64,000 nt of DNA from Candidatus Gastranaerophilales bacterium (lineage in GTDB: Bacteria; Cyanobacteriota; Vampirovibrionia; Gastranaerophilales; Gastranaerophilaceae), in contig CALUQY010000009.1 in assembly GCA_944323035.1 (NCBI GenBank), positions 1-64,000 on the forward strand, read 5' to 3'. Numbering within the stretch: position 1 is the stretch's first letter; the number at the start of each line of letters is the position of its first letter. The notes below the pieces were generated by a model. That model searched no databases and was not told the origin of the DNA. It worked only from the letters and a program-made list of their open reading frames with translations. The position numbers were made by a program, and so were the translations under genes. Below, in pieces: positions 33,297-40,865 of the stretch.

Positions 33297-33327
33297 AAAG
33301 AGGACTACCTCGAGGGCAGTCCTCTTT
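33297..33327 (-). terminator. Terminator of rpsO
   Basis: AAAGAGGACT (33297-33306) pairs with AGTCCTCTTT (33318-33327), with CCTCGAGG in the loop region. T tracts flank both ends, so it may work in both directions. Confidence 0.85.
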
Positions 33328-33347
33328 AAACATTCAAAAATAATGAA

Positions 33348-33617
33348 TTATCCTCTGATACCTAATTTTTTGATTAAGTTACGGTATCCTTCAAGATTAG
33401 TATCTTTCAGATAAGAAAGTAATCTTTTTCTTTTACCTACCATCATCAAAAGACCTCTTTTTGTAGCGAAATCTTTTTTATTTGATTTTAAGTGTTCGGT
33501 TAATTCAGTAATTTTTTTGCTCATTAAAGCAATTTGCACAGCTATAGAACCGGTATCTTTTTCATTTGCACCAAATTCTTTAACGATTTCTTGTTTGTTT
33601 TTCAAATTAATTGACAT
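33348..33617 (-). CDS. rpsO: Ribosomal protein uS15
   Basis: An 89-residue 30S protein that binds 16S rRNA helices 20-22. Conserved: [34 protein letters not shown]-type segment written [19 protein letters not shown]. Normal length. A leader of about 80 bases contains a stem-loop (around 33660-33690), which could be an S15 autoregulatory site, but this is not clear. pnp, its frequent neighbour, is absent here. Confidence 0.97.
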   Translation of the reverse strand: MSINLKNKQEIVKEFGANEKDTGSIAVQIALMSKKITELTEHLKSNKKDFATKRGLLMMVGKRKRLLSYLKDTNLEGYRNLIKKLGIRG

Positions 33618-33755
33618 TTCTATTTTCCTTTTCTTTATTTGCCATCAGGGAAATAAATCCCTCGCGGCACGCCGAGTAGCTATTTGGCGTAAGCACTCTA
33701 CAGTTTAAATAATAATATAAGCAAGCCCAAAAATCAATAGGATTGCGTAATAAAT

Positions 33756-34973
33756 CTAAACACTCTGCGGGGTTTTTATTGAATCCGCAATTGTGTTTGC
33801 TAGTGTAATAATTTCTTCCATGTTAGCGTCATTCATCGTGGATTTCAACGTTACAGCGGAGTCGAGAAGGGTAATATTTTTCATTTTCTCAAACTCTTCA
33901 CGCATTAATTTTGCGCTGCAGCAAGACCAGGAACCATTTTCGATTAACGCGACTTTACGATTTTGCAGATTATGAACCGCAAGTTCGTGAATTAAATGGT
34001 TCATGGTTGAGAAAATTCCCATGTTGTAGGTGACGGACGCAAAGACAAGGTGTGAACACCGGAATGCTTCCGACAGAATTACAGACGGATGGGTAAGCGA
34101 AGTGTTATAAATTTTTATATTTTTAATACCACGTTTTGCAAGTTCACCGGCGAGTAGGTCAACTGCGTTTTCTGTTCCGCCGTAAACCGAGGCGTAAGCT
34201 ATCATAACCGAATTATCTTCCGGTGTATAACTTGACCATTTATCATACTTATCAATATACCATCCGAGATTTTCTCTCCAGATTAAGCCGTGAAGCGGGC
34301 AGAGCATTTTTATTTCCAAGCATGAAGCCTTTTTCAGCAATGCTTGAACCTGAACGCCGTATTTACCAACAATGTTTGTATAATATCTTCTTGCTTCATC
34401 AAGATAATCTCTTTCAAAATCGACTTCATCTGCAAAAATATTCCCGTTGATTGCGCCGAAAGTTCCAAACGCATCAGCCGAAAAGAGAATTTTATCCGTG
34501 CTGTCGTAAGTAACCATAACTTCCGGCCAGTGAACCATTGGCGCCATAAAAAATTGCAGCGTATGATGACCTGTTTCAAGGGTATCGCCTTCTTTTACAA
34601 GAAGAAGTCTGCCTTCCAAATCCATATCGAAAAACTGACCTAACATTTGAGTTGTTTTAGCATTGCAGACTATTTTTACATCCGGATTTTCAGACACAAC
34701 ATCTGCAATTAATGCGCAATGATCCGGCTCCATGTGATTAACAATCAAATAATCCAGCTTTCTGCCCTCTAATACGTGATTAAGGTTTGCAAAAAACTGT
34801 TCACAGCACCTTTTATCAACAGTATCAAACAGAACGGTCTTTTCATCATTCAAAAAATATGAATTATAAGCCATACCGTTTGCAATCGGATAAACATTTT
34901 CAAATAAATTCAAACGCCTGTCCGAGCAGCCGATATAAAATAAATCATCAGTTATGTTACGTATGTTATACAT
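33756..34973 (-). CDS. A-type flavoprotein (flavodiiron oxygen/NO reductase)
   Basis: A 405-residue protein with a metallo-beta-lactamase-like diiron domain (residues about 1-250; ligand motif NHMEPDHCA, later HWPEVM and HGLIW) and a C-terminal flavodoxin domain (about 258-400; ASVYGGTENAV, NGSWSCCSA). Such proteins reduce O2 or NO using electrons from rubredoxin and protect anaerobes. The gene follows pflA by four bases; PFL and its radical enzymes are destroyed by oxygen, so a protective role fits. No rubredoxin domain is fused. Confidence 0.93.
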   Translation of the reverse strand: MYNIRNITDDLFYIGCSDRRLNLFENVYPIANGMAYNSYFLNDEKTVLFDTVDKRCCEQFFANLNHVLEGRKLDYLIVNHMEPDHCALIADVVSENPDVKIVCNAKTTQMLGQFFDMDLEGRLLLVKEGDTLETGHHTLQFFMAPMVHWPEVMVTYDSTDKILFSADAFGTFGAINGNIFADEVDFERDYLDEARRYYTNIVGKYGVQVQALLKKASCLEIKMLCPLHGLIWRENLGWYIDKYDKWSSYTPEDNSVMIAYASVYGGTENAVDLLAGELAKRGIKNIKIYNTSLTHPSVILSEAFRCSHLVFASVTYNMGIFSTMNHLIHELAVHNLQNRKVALIENGSWSCCSAKLMREEFEKMKNITLLDSAVTLKSTMNDANMEEIITLANTIADSIKTPQSV

Positions 34974-34976
34974 AAT

Positions 34977-35723
34977 TTACTCCTTTATTGAGTTTTTATA
35001 GGCTTTAAAAATAATATTTCTTGCTTCCATTGCCTGAACTTTAGTCAGCGGCGGAACACCTTTGAGCGGGTATTCAATCCCTAAATTTTCATATTTTGGT
35101 ATTGCCATGTCGTGATAAGGCAAAACATCCAGCGCCTTAATATTTTTAAGCGTTGCCAGAAACTCGCCTAATTGCGTGAGATATTTTTCGTTAAAGGTTA
35201 TCCCCGGAACGACAACGTGGCGCACCCACATAGGAATTCTCTTATCTGAAAGATAACGCGCAAATTCCAGAATTCTTTTATTGGAGTGTCCGGTAAGCTT
35301 TTTATGCTCTTCATCATCAATATGCTTAATATCCAGCAGGACAAGGCTTGTATATTTCAAAAGCTCATCAACTTTTTCTGTATTGTCTTTATTAAAATAA
35401 ATTCCGGACGTATCAAGGGCAGTATGAATATCTTTTTCTCTCGCCCGTCTGAAAAGTTCTGTCACAAAATCCATTTGCGCCATAGGTTCGCCGCCGGTCA
35501 CAGTCATACCTCCGTGGCAAAACTCTTTGACGCCATCGTATTCGGCGAGAATATCATCAACCGACATTTTTTTATTTTCGTCAAAACTCCAGCTGTCAGG
35601 GTTGTGGCAGTACTGGCATCTGAGCGGACAGCCCTGCGTAAAAACAACAAATCTTAACCCCGGGCCGTCAACAGTACCGCAGCTTTCTATTGAATGTATA
35701 TTTCCATAAACTTTTTCTTGCAT
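34977..35723 (-). CDS. pflA: Pyruvate formate-lyase activating enzyme
   Basis: A 248-residue radical SAM enzyme that places the glycyl radical on pyruvate formate-lyase. The [4Fe-4S] motif is CPLRCQYCHNPDSW, followed by the SAM-binding GGEP (VTGGEPMAQ). The N-terminus (SIESCGTVDGPGLRFVVFTQG) is typical of PflA. Cofactors: SAM and reduced flavodoxin or ferredoxin. It lies upstream of the flavodiiron gene, and the PFL genes are 1.5 kb away on the same strand but separated by repeats and small modules. Confidence 0.95.
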   Translation of the reverse strand: MQEKVYGNIHSIESCGTVDGPGLRFVVFTQGCPLRCQYCHNPDSWSFDENKKMSVDDILAEYDGVKEFCHGGMTVTGGEPMAQMDFVTELFRRAREKDIHTALDTSGIYFNKDNTEKVDELLKYTSLVLLDIKHIDDEEHKKLTGHSNKRILEFARYLSDKRIPMWVRHVVVPGITFNEKYLTQLGEFLATLKNIKALDVLPYHDMAIPKYENLGIEYPLKGVPPLTKVQAMEARNIIFKAYKNSIKE

Positions 35724-35787
35724 TTTTCACCTCTTATATATATATTTTATAACAAAAATGCAGGAATGACACGAGGAGTTAAATAAA

Positions 35788-36124
35788 AATAAAGCAGTTC
35801 TCCGTCGCCTGCTTGCCCTGCTCAAAGTGTAAGCCGATGCTCGCAGTGTCACCTCGTGAGAACGAGGGGAGCAGGCGAGCATAATATCACCGCCGTTTCA
35901 AATCTTTGATTTGTCAGGCGGGGTAACGCAGGTCAACCCGCTTTCCTCTCACAAAACAATTCACTGGATTGTTTTGCTCGGCAGAGTGCTGTCTACCTCT
36001 CGCGAAACAATTCACTGGATTATTTCGCTCGGCAGAGTGCCACTCAAAAGGCTCGCTTGCGTGAGCGGGAGTTGCTACGCAACTCATTCACGCCACGTGC
36101 CTTATCGCGAGCCTTTCTCGGACA
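35788..36124 (+). repeat. Dispersed repeat, copy d (full length)
   Basis: 337 bases, almost identical to copy f at 53301-53636. Head AATAAAGCAGTTCTCCG, middle with two tandem TTCACTGGATTRTTT units, nested terminal hairpin, tail CTTTCTCGGACA. It carries an open frame of about 75 codons that I do not consider a gene. Confidence 0.9.
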
Positions 36125-36144
36125 GAAAATACATTAATTAATGG

Positions 36145-36172
36145 TTGAAATAGTAACAAGCTATGCTACAAT
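36145..36172 (+). promoter_or_regulatory. Promoter of the first small hydrophobic peptide gene
   Basis: TTGAAA (36145-36150), 16 nt, TGC-TACAAT (36167-36172). Predicted start near 36179, giving a transcript of about 180 nt up to the terminator. Confidence 0.65.
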
Positions 36173-36248
36173 ATTCAAAGGGTAAGCCCTACACCAACTT
36201 CAAATTGATGTTTTCAGCATCCGGAATTTTGAAGGGAGGTGATAACTG

Positions 36249-36320
36249 ATGATTTTCGCGATTAGCGAAAAAGCGCTATTAATAATCTTACTGATCATAA
36301 TAGCGCTTAAATCACAATAA
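36249..36320 (+). CDS. Tiny hydrophobic peptide (23 aa), possible toxin-like or regulatory peptide
   Basis: ATG with a very strong SD (GGGAGGTGAT) encodes 23 residues: MIFAISEKA, then LLIILLIIIALKSQ. It has a short polar head and one hydrophobic helix, the form of membrane-active peptides of type I toxin systems. The coding DNA is itself highly folded: TTTTCGC/GCGAAAA, and an exact 11-bp inverted repeat AAGCGCTATTA (36271-36281) / TAATAGCGCTT (36298-36308). It has its own promoter and terminator, so it forms a free-standing transcription unit. No antisense RNA promoter was identified, so a toxin assignment is only a suggestion. Confidence 0.5.
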   Translation: MIFAISEKALLIILLIIIALKSQ

Positions 36321-36330
36321 CGGGCATTTA

Positions 36331-36362
36331 ATGAGAGGACGGCAATCCTCTCGCCCTTTTAT
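36331..36362 (+). terminator. Terminator of the first small peptide gene
   Basis: GAGAGGA / TCCTCTC stem (36333-36352), extended by outer GGGC/GCCC pairing, then TTTT and AT-rich sequence. Confidence 0.85.
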
Positions 36363-36391
36363 ATTATTTACTATCTTCGCCACTTTGTCAA
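36359..36391. repeat. Shared 3' flank of the two small peptide genes
   Basis: TATTTACTAT ... CCACTTTGTCAAGT follows both peptide genes (here and at 37178-37208). Confidence 0.6.
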
Positions 36392-36399
36392 GTAGTATT

Positions 36400-36633
36400 T
36401 TACAGGAGAGTTCCCATTTCTTTCTGTAGTTCCTCAAACATATTATTTGTCTTATTTAAATATTCAAGCAGAAGAGTTCCTATACAGTACAATTCAACAA
36501 TGGAATTGTTAAATTCTTCATTTTCAAAAAAGTATAACAAAGCACTAAGCACCTGCTTGACAGTATATAATCTTTTCGCGTGCGTGTCGAGTTTATCTGC
36601 AATTTCATCGTTTATCTGTGCGTATGATGTCAT
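36400..36633 (-). CDS. Small helical protein, divergent partner of an HTH gene (module A)
   Basis: A 77-residue, probably all-helical acidic protein (KRLYTVKQVLSALLYFFENEE; LYCIGTLLLEYLNK). SD AAAGGAGA precedes the ATG. It is divergent from the small HTH gene at 36740, with an AT-rich 106-bp intergenic region. The 40236-40475 protein occupies the same position next to a paralogous HTH gene and shows a loosely similar pattern (C-x-x-x-x-L-(L/V)-x-Y-x-N). The function of such pairs is not known; an autoregulated regulator and partner is plausible. Confidence 0.65.
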   Translation of the reverse strand: MTSYAQINDEIADKLDTHAKRLYTVKQVLSALLYFFENEEFNNSIVELYCIGTLLLEYLNKTNNMFEELQKEMGTLL

Positions 36634-36727
36634 TTAAATTCTCCTTTATAATTTTAAATTTTATAATTTAATTTTATATTAAAACATTTAAAAATGTCAA
36701 GGAATACTGATAACAGAAATCTTTTAA

Positions 36728-36742
36728 TATAATAAAGGAATG
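36728..36742 (+). promoter_or_regulatory. -10 box six bases before the module A HTH gene
   Basis: TATAAT (36728-36733), then AAAGGA, then ATG at 36740. AAAGGA resembles an SD, but the expected start site is the A of the ATG. Confidence 0.55.
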
Positions 36743-36949
36743 GACGCAATAAATGAAATAAAAATGCTTGCAGCGCAAAAAGGCGTTACGCTAACGTATA
36801 TAGCTAACTATCTGACAGAATACTACAAAAAACCATACTCTGTACATAACCTTTCCAACAAACTCAGAGCAAATACTATTCGCTACACAGAAATGAAACT
36901 CATAGCCGAAGCTCTGGGCATGGAATTGAAATTTATTGATAAAGAATAA
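36740..36949 (+). CDS. Small HTH protein (module A)
   Basis: A 69-residue Cro/C1-like helix-turn-helix protein: IKMLAAQKGVTLTYIANYL, then KKPYSVHNLSNKLRANTIRY and EMKLIAEALGMELKFIDKE. It is clearly homologous to the 40596 protein (shared K-P-Y-S-x-x-x-L-S-x-K-L-x-x-x-T-I-x-Y-x-E). It probably binds DNA as an oligomer and controls its own divergent promoter region. Apparently leaderless. Confidence 0.8.
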   Translation: MDAINEIKMLAAQKGVTLTYIANYLTEYYKKPYSVHNLSNKLRANTIRYTEMKLIAEALGMELKFIDKE

Positions 36950-37036
36950 CAGGGTAAAAGGAACTCTTTTCCAAAAGGAACCGCCGCCAATTTTATTATA
37001 GACCTCGGGTAGGTTCCCGACTAGAAAGGGGGCTGT

Positions 37037-37117
37037 ATGAACGATTTCAATTTAAGTTTATTACTAATCTTTTTGATTTTGTACATATTAAAAAACGGCT
37101 CTCATCTTAAAAGATAA
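37037..37117 (+). CDS. Second tiny hydrophobic peptide (26 aa)
   Basis: ATG with the SD AAAGGGGG encodes MNDFNLSLLLIF, LILYILK, NGSHLKR: a short polar head, one hydrophobic stretch and a basic tail. A TCGGG/CCCGA hairpin precedes it (37008-37021). The 3' end of the coding region lies in another hairpin (AAACGG 37093-37098 / CCGTTT 37121-37126), and a GGCAC/GTGCC stem follows. The downstream flank matches that of the 36249 peptide gene. Same class of unit as that gene; function unknown. Short length keeps confidence moderate. Confidence 0.45.
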   Translation: MNDFNLSLLLIFLILYILKNGSHLKR

Positions 37118-37135
37118 GAACCGTTTAGACCTCTA

Positions 37136-37175
37136 AGGGTTCCTGGCACTTTCTCAAGGTGCCACCCTGTACCTT
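37136..37175 (+). terminator. Hairpin after the second small peptide gene
   Basis: AGGGT .. GGCAC / GTGCC .. ACCCT (37136-37168) followed by an AT-rich stretch. A terminator is likely but the T tract is weak. Confidence 0.5.
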
Positions 37176-37214
37176 TATTATTTACTATTTGTTCCACTTT
37201 GTCAAGTGCTAAAA

Positions 37215-37457
37215 CTAGCCGTTGAGTTGTGAGTGGAAGGTTCTTGAGATAACGTCATCTTGTTGTTCTTTTGTCAACTTGATAAAGTTTACTGCATAAC
37301 CTGAAACTCTAACTGTTAATTGAGGATATTTTTCAGGGTGTTTTTGAGCGTCTAACAACGTTTCTCTGTTGAAAACGTTAACGTTAAGGTGGTGTCCGCC
37401 TTTTTCAACGTAACCGTCTAAAAGGTTAATCAGGTTTTCTTCTTGTTGAGTTGTCAT
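37215..37457 (-). CDS. Free-standing glycyl-radical subunit of pyruvate formate-lyase (GrcA-like)
   Basis: An 80-residue protein corresponding to the C-terminal radical domain of PFL. It has the conserved [18 protein letters not shown] and [12 protein letters not shown], where the Gly of SGY carries the radical, and ends [10 protein letters not shown]. In E. coli PFL this domain is fused; E. coli also has a stand-alone spare, GrcA/YfiD. Here the main PFL gene upstream lacks the domain, so this small protein should be an obligatory partner rather than a spare. It has its own SD (AAAGGA) and ATG at 37457. A longer in-frame start at 37568 overlaps pflB and has no SD. Confidence 0.88.
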   Translation of the reverse strand: MTTQQEENLINLLDGYVEKGGHHLNVNVFNRETLLDAQKHPEKYPQLTVRVSGYAVNFIKLTKEQQDDVISRTFHSQLNG

Positions 37458-37487
37458 ATTATACGTCCTTTCTTTTGCCGAACCGTT

Positions 37488-37509
37488 CGGGAAAAGAAAT
37501 CTTTTCCCG
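37488..37509 (-). other. Hairpin between the two PFL genes
   Basis: Perfect 10-bp inverted repeat CGGGAAAAGA / TCTTTTCCCG between the pflB stop and the radical-subunit SD. It may act as an mRNA processing or stability element setting the ratio of the two proteins. Confidence 0.6.
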
Positions 37510-37533
37510 TTCAGTCCGAATGTTATTTTGCTA

Positions 37534-39615
37534 TTAGTGAATATTTCCTTCGCAGCATCCGCAATCAAGACTGATATTCAGGTCGCCCATAAATACTTCA
37601 TCTTTACCTAATGCGTTAGGAATGATTGAGAATGTGTTTGAAATACCGTCTTGCGCATCGTTGAACGGAAGTTTAGCAACAGATGCGAGTGATGCTACAG
37701 CACCGTGTGAATCTCTTCCGTGCATAGGGTTTGCACCAGGTGCCAACGGAATACCTGCTTTTCTGCCGTCAGGGGTGTTACCCGTTTTCTTACCGTAAAC
37801 AACATTTGATGTAATCGTAAGAATTGACATTGTTGGAATAGAATTTCTATAAGTATAGTGTTTTCTAATCATATTCATGAATTTTCTAACGATTTCTACA
37901 GCGAATTTGTCAACTCTGTCATCGTTGTTACCGTATTTAGGGAAGTCGCCTTCAACTTCGTAATCCACTACGATACCGTTTTCATCTCTGATTGTTTTAA
38001 CTTTTGCATATTTAATTGCAGAAAGTGAATCCGCTACAACTGAAAGACCTGCAATACCTGTTGCGAAGTAACGTTTTACATCTCTGTCGTGTAAAGCCAT
38101 TTGAGATCTTTCATAGCAGTATTTGTCGTGCATATAGTGAATGCAGTTCAAGGTGTTAACATAAAGTCCAGCCAACCATTCCATCATATCTTCATATCTT
38201 GACATAACTTCATCGAAATCAAGGTATTCAGAAGTGATAGGACGATATTTAGGGCCTACTTGTTCTTTCAATCTTTCATCAACGCCGCCGTTGATTGCGT
38301 AAAGCAAGCATTTTGCAAGGTTAGCACGTGCGCCGAAGAATTGCATTTCTTTACCTACAACCATTGAAGATACACAGCAAGCGATTGCGTAATCATCACC
38401 GTGAGTAACTCTCATCATATCATCGTTTTCGTATTGAATAGATGAAGTTTTGATTGAAATGTGAGCAGCGTATTGTTTAAAGTTGTGCGGTAATCTTTTA
38501 GACCAGAGAACAGTCATGTTTGGTTCAGGAGCAGTACCGAGGTTTTCAAGAGTGTGAAGGTATCTGAATGAGTTTTTAGTAACCATGTGACGACCGTCAA
38601 CACCAACACCGCCGATAGATTCTGTTACCCAGGTAGGGTCGCCTGAGAACAATGAATTGTATTCAGGAGTTCTTGCGAATTTAACTAATCTTAACTTCAT
38701 GATGAAGTGGTCAATCATTTCCTGAGCTTGTTCTTCTGTAATCAAACCTCTTTTCAAATCTCTTTCGATGAAGATATCCAGGAAAGTAGAAGTTCTGCCA
38801 AGGCTCATTGCAGCACCGTTTTGTTCTTTAACTGCTGAAAGGTAGCCGAAGTATAACCATTGAATAGCTTCTTTAGCGTTTTGAGCCGGTTTGGAAATAT
38901 CAAAACCATAGATTTGACCGAGTTGCTTCATTTCTTCCAAAGCTCTGATTTGTTCAGCGAGTTCTTCTTTCAACTGAATTTTATCAGGAGTCATATCGCC
39001 GTCAACAGAAGCATGTTGTTCTTTTTTATCTTCAATAAGTCTGTCGATACCGTAAAGAGCGATTCTTCTGTAGTCACCGATAATACGTCCGCGGCCGTAA
39101 GCATCAGGAAGCCCTGTAAGAATTGCGGCGTGACGAGCCTTTCTCATTTCCGGAGTGTAAACATCAAATACGCCCTGGTTGTGAGTTTTTCTGTATTTAG
39201 TAAAGATTTCGGTTACTTCAGGGTCAACTTCATAGCCGTAAGATTTGCATGAAGTTTCAGCCATTCTGATACCGCCAAACGGTTGAAGGGAACGTTTTAG
39301 AGGAGCATCTGTTTGAAGCCCTACGATAGTTTCCAAATCTTTATCAATATATCCTGCACCGTGAGAGGTAATTGTTGAAACGATTTTTGTATCCATATCA
39401 AGAACACCGCCGTTTTCACGTTCTTTTTTGAACAAATCGCAGCATTCTTGCCATAATTTTGTTGTTGCAGCGGTAGGACCTGCCAAAAAGCTTGAATCAC
39501 CGTCATAAGGTGTATAGTTTCTTTGAATAAAGTCCCTAACGTTAATTTCTTGCTGCCATTTTCCTCCTACGAAATCTGTTGCACAAGATTCTCTTTCTAA
39601 TGTTAATTCTGACAT
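37534..39615 (-). CDS. pflB: Pyruvate formate-lyase core lacking the glycyl-radical domain
   Basis: A 693-residue protein matching PFL from the N-terminus through the substrate site. The two active-site cysteines lie in [20 protein letters not shown], and the conserved [19 protein letters not shown] and [12 protein letters not shown] are present near the end. E. coli PFL has about 760 residues and ends with the RVSGYAV radical loop; this protein stops after [16 protein letters not shown], before that loop. The missing domain is the next gene on the same strand. It would convert pyruvate and CoA to acetyl-CoA and formate together with that subunit after activation by PflA. SD AAGGAG. Confidence 0.92.
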   Translation of the reverse strand: MSELTLERESCATDFVGGKWQQEINVRDFIQRNYTPYDGDSSFLAGPTAATTKLWQECCDLFKKERENGGVLDMDTKIVSTITSHGAGYIDKDLETIVGLQTDAPLKRSLQPFGGIRMAETSCKSYGYEVDPEVTEIFTKYRKTHNQGVFDVYTPEMRKARHAAILTGLPDAYGRGRIIGDYRRIALYGIDRLIEDKKEQHASVDGDMTPDKIQLKEELAEQIRALEEMKQLGQIYGFDISKPAQNAKEAIQWLYFGYLSAVKEQNGAAMSLGRTSTFLDIFIERDLKRGLITEEQAQEMIDHFIMKLRLVKFARTPEYNSLFSGDPTWVTESIGGVGVDGRHMVTKNSFRYLHTLENLGTAPEPNMTVLWSKRLPHNFKQYAAHISIKTSSIQYENDDMMRVTHGDDYAIACCVSSMVVGKEMQFFGARANLAKCLLYAINGGVDERLKEQVGPKYRPITSEYLDFDEVMSRYEDMMEWLAGLYVNTLNCIHYMHDKYCYERSQMALHDRDVKRYFATGIAGLSVVADSLSAIKYAKVKTIRDENGIVVDYEVEGDFPKYGNNDDRVDKFAVEIVRKFMNMIRKHYTYRNSIPTMSILTITSNVVYGKKTGNTPDGRKAGIPLAPGANPMHGRDSHGAVASLASVAKLPFNDAQDGISNTFSIIPNALGKDEVFMGDLNISLDCGCCEGNIH

Positions 39616-39741
39616 GTTTTATCTCCTTGTTTTACTTGTCAAATCGTTTTTGACGTTCTACTATATTTACTTTTCCTATCAAGAATATTATATCTCAAAT
39701 AAAAAAATAAATATAATATTTTTATTAAGTTTTTATTAATA

Positions 39742-40131
39742 TTATGCAGTTTTGAGGTGGTTTTCGCACTCTTTGCACAAACCTTTGAATGTAATTTCAA
39801 GCTCAAGAATTTTGCAGCCCGAAACACATTCGGCCCTTGCGATTAAATCAGGCGCAATTGCGTAAGTGATGTCGTGAATTTTACCGCAGCATTTGCAGAT
39901 AAAATGATAATGGGGCTCGAGGTTCCAATCGTAGTGAGAGGAGCCGTCAAGCCCGTTAATTTTTCGGATTTCGCCATTTTCTGCAAGCTTGTTTAAATTA
40001 CGGTATACAGTTGCCACGCCGATTTCAGCGTGCTCTTCGTGAATATATTTATACAACTCATCTGCGCTCGGATGAGTGCCGATTTTACGAAGAGAACTTA
40101 AAACGATGTCTTTCTGTTTTGTGTTACGCAT
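39742..40131 (-). CDS. Fur/PerR-family metalloregulator
   Basis: A 129-residue regulator. The winged helix spans about 1-80 (HPSADELYKYI; IGVATVYRNLNKLAENG). The dimer domain has HYHFICKCCGKIHDI and a C-terminal CKECE, giving two CxxC pairs for structural zinc. The promoter carries Fur-box-like repeats, so it probably represses itself. Sequence alone does not decide between Fur (iron) and PerR (peroxide); location beside oxygen-sensitive PFL and the flavodiiron protein would suit PerR. Confidence 0.9.
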   Translation of the reverse strand: MRNTKQKDIVLSSLRKIGTHPSADELYKYIHEEHAEIGVATVYRNLNKLAENGEIRKINGLDGSSHYDWNLEPHYHFICKCCGKIHDITYAIAPDLIARAECVSGCKILELEITFKGLCKECENHLKTA

Positions 40132-40151
40132 GTTATACCTTATTTAATAAT

Positions 40152-40209
40152 GATTATCATTATCTTTGATAACTATTATCATTATCAACTAAAAAACCTT
40201 AGTTGTCAA
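40152..40209 (-). promoter_or_regulatory. Promoter of the Fur-family gene with overlapping Fur boxes
   Basis: Minus strand: TTGACA (40204-40209), 17 nt, GATAAT (40181-40186). GATAATGATAAT occurs twice between the -10 and the gene (40152-40186), close to the classical 19-bp Fur consensus GATAATGATAATCATTATC. Confidence 0.8.
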
Positions 40210-40235
40210 GTGCTATTTTTACAAAAGTTTGCAAA

Positions 40236-40475
40236 TTATTTTGTAGAAATTGGGTATTCAAAATTATTTTTCAGGCGGATAACATCTCGCTGAAGCCTAT
40301 TCGCATACTTTACAACAAGTGACGCAAGCGATGACAAATCAGAAGATTGAATATAGTATCCGCAGTTATCCTCGGTCAGCTCCGCCCAAATTCTTATAAG
40401 ACAAGCTATTTCAAGCATATAGGTACAAATCCGTGAACTTCTCATATACAGCGCATCCAAATCATACTGTTTCAT
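40236..40475 (-). CDS. Small helical protein, divergent partner of an HTH gene (module B)
   Basis: A 79-residue, probably helical protein (SSRICTYMLEIACLIRIWAEL; SSLASLVVKYANRLQRDVIRL). Start at 40475 with a very strong SD (AAAGGAGGG). It is divergent from the HTH gene at 40596 and separated from it by a 120-bp region carrying three operator-like palindromes. It is in the same arrangement as the module A protein at 36400, with weak sequence similarity. Function unknown. Confidence 0.65.
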   Translation of the reverse strand: MKQYDLDALYMRSSRICTYMLEIACLIRIWAELTEDNCGYYIQSSDLSSLASLVVKYANRLQRDVIRLKNNFEYPISTK

Positions 40476-40503
40476 TTTCCCTCCTTTTGTTAAGCATTTA
40501 TTC

Positions 40504-40584
40504 ATAAATTTATAGAATTTTCCATAAATTTATACATGAAAATAACATTATCCATTATATTTGTCAAGTATTCAATAAATTTAT
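40504..40584. promoter_or_regulatory. Three identical operator-like palindromes in module B
   Basis: ATAAATTTAT occurs at 40504-40513, 40524-40533 and 40575-40584. The first two are 20 bp apart start to start; the third lies in the spacer of the HTH gene's promoter. Likely the autoregulatory sites of the HTH protein. Confidence 0.65.
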
Positions 40585-40589
40585 ATAAT
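40561..40589 (+). promoter_or_regulatory. Promoter of the module B HTH gene
   Basis: TTGTCA (40561-40566), 17 nt, TATAAT (40584-40589), then six bases to ATG at 40596: a predicted leaderless transcript. Confidence 0.75.
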
Positions 40590-40595
40590 TTAAGT

Positions 40596-40823
40596 ATGAA
40601 ATTAAATGCACACGAACTTGTTAAACTTTTACTATCAAAAAAAGGGCTCAAACAAAAAGAACTGGCTCAAATGCTTTCTCAAAAGCTGGATAAGCCATAT
40701 TCTATCGGCAGTCTTTCGCAAAAACTTTGCCGCGGAACTATTTCTTACAATGAGGTTGCGCTCATTGCAGACCTTTTAGGATTTGATATTGAATTTGTCG
40801 ACAGAAAGCAAGGGGTAGACTAG
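40596..40823 (+). CDS. Small HTH protein (module B)
   Basis: A 75-residue Cro/C1-like helix-turn-helix protein: HELVKLLLSKKGLKQKELAQ, then KPYSIGSLSQKLCRGTISY and LIADLLGFDIEFVDRK. Homologous to the 36740 protein. I use ATG 40596 because a TATAAT lies six bases upstream; a longer frame from 40536 would read through the promoter. The three ATAAATTTAT palindromes upstream suggest it represses its own promoter and that of the divergent gene. Confidence 0.8.
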   Translation: MKLNAHELVKLLLSKKGLKQKELAQMLSQKLDKPYSIGSLSQKLCRGTISYNEVALIADLLGFDIEFVDRKQGVD

Positions 40824-40865
40824 TATAGTCTACCCCACCATTATGAAACCCGTTTGACCGCGGGC

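Noticed and set aside
35911-36141. Open frame of about 75 codons inside repeat d, with a near-identical one in repeat f (53423-53641)
   Set aside because: No SD, the DNA is equally conserved outside the frame, and other copies of the repeat lack it. It is treated as repeat sequence, not a gene.
37457-37568. Programmed frameshift joining the two PFL genes
   Set aside because: The linking sequence does not resemble PFL, no slippery site is evident, and the radical-domain gene has its own SD and ATG. Two genes is the simpler reading.
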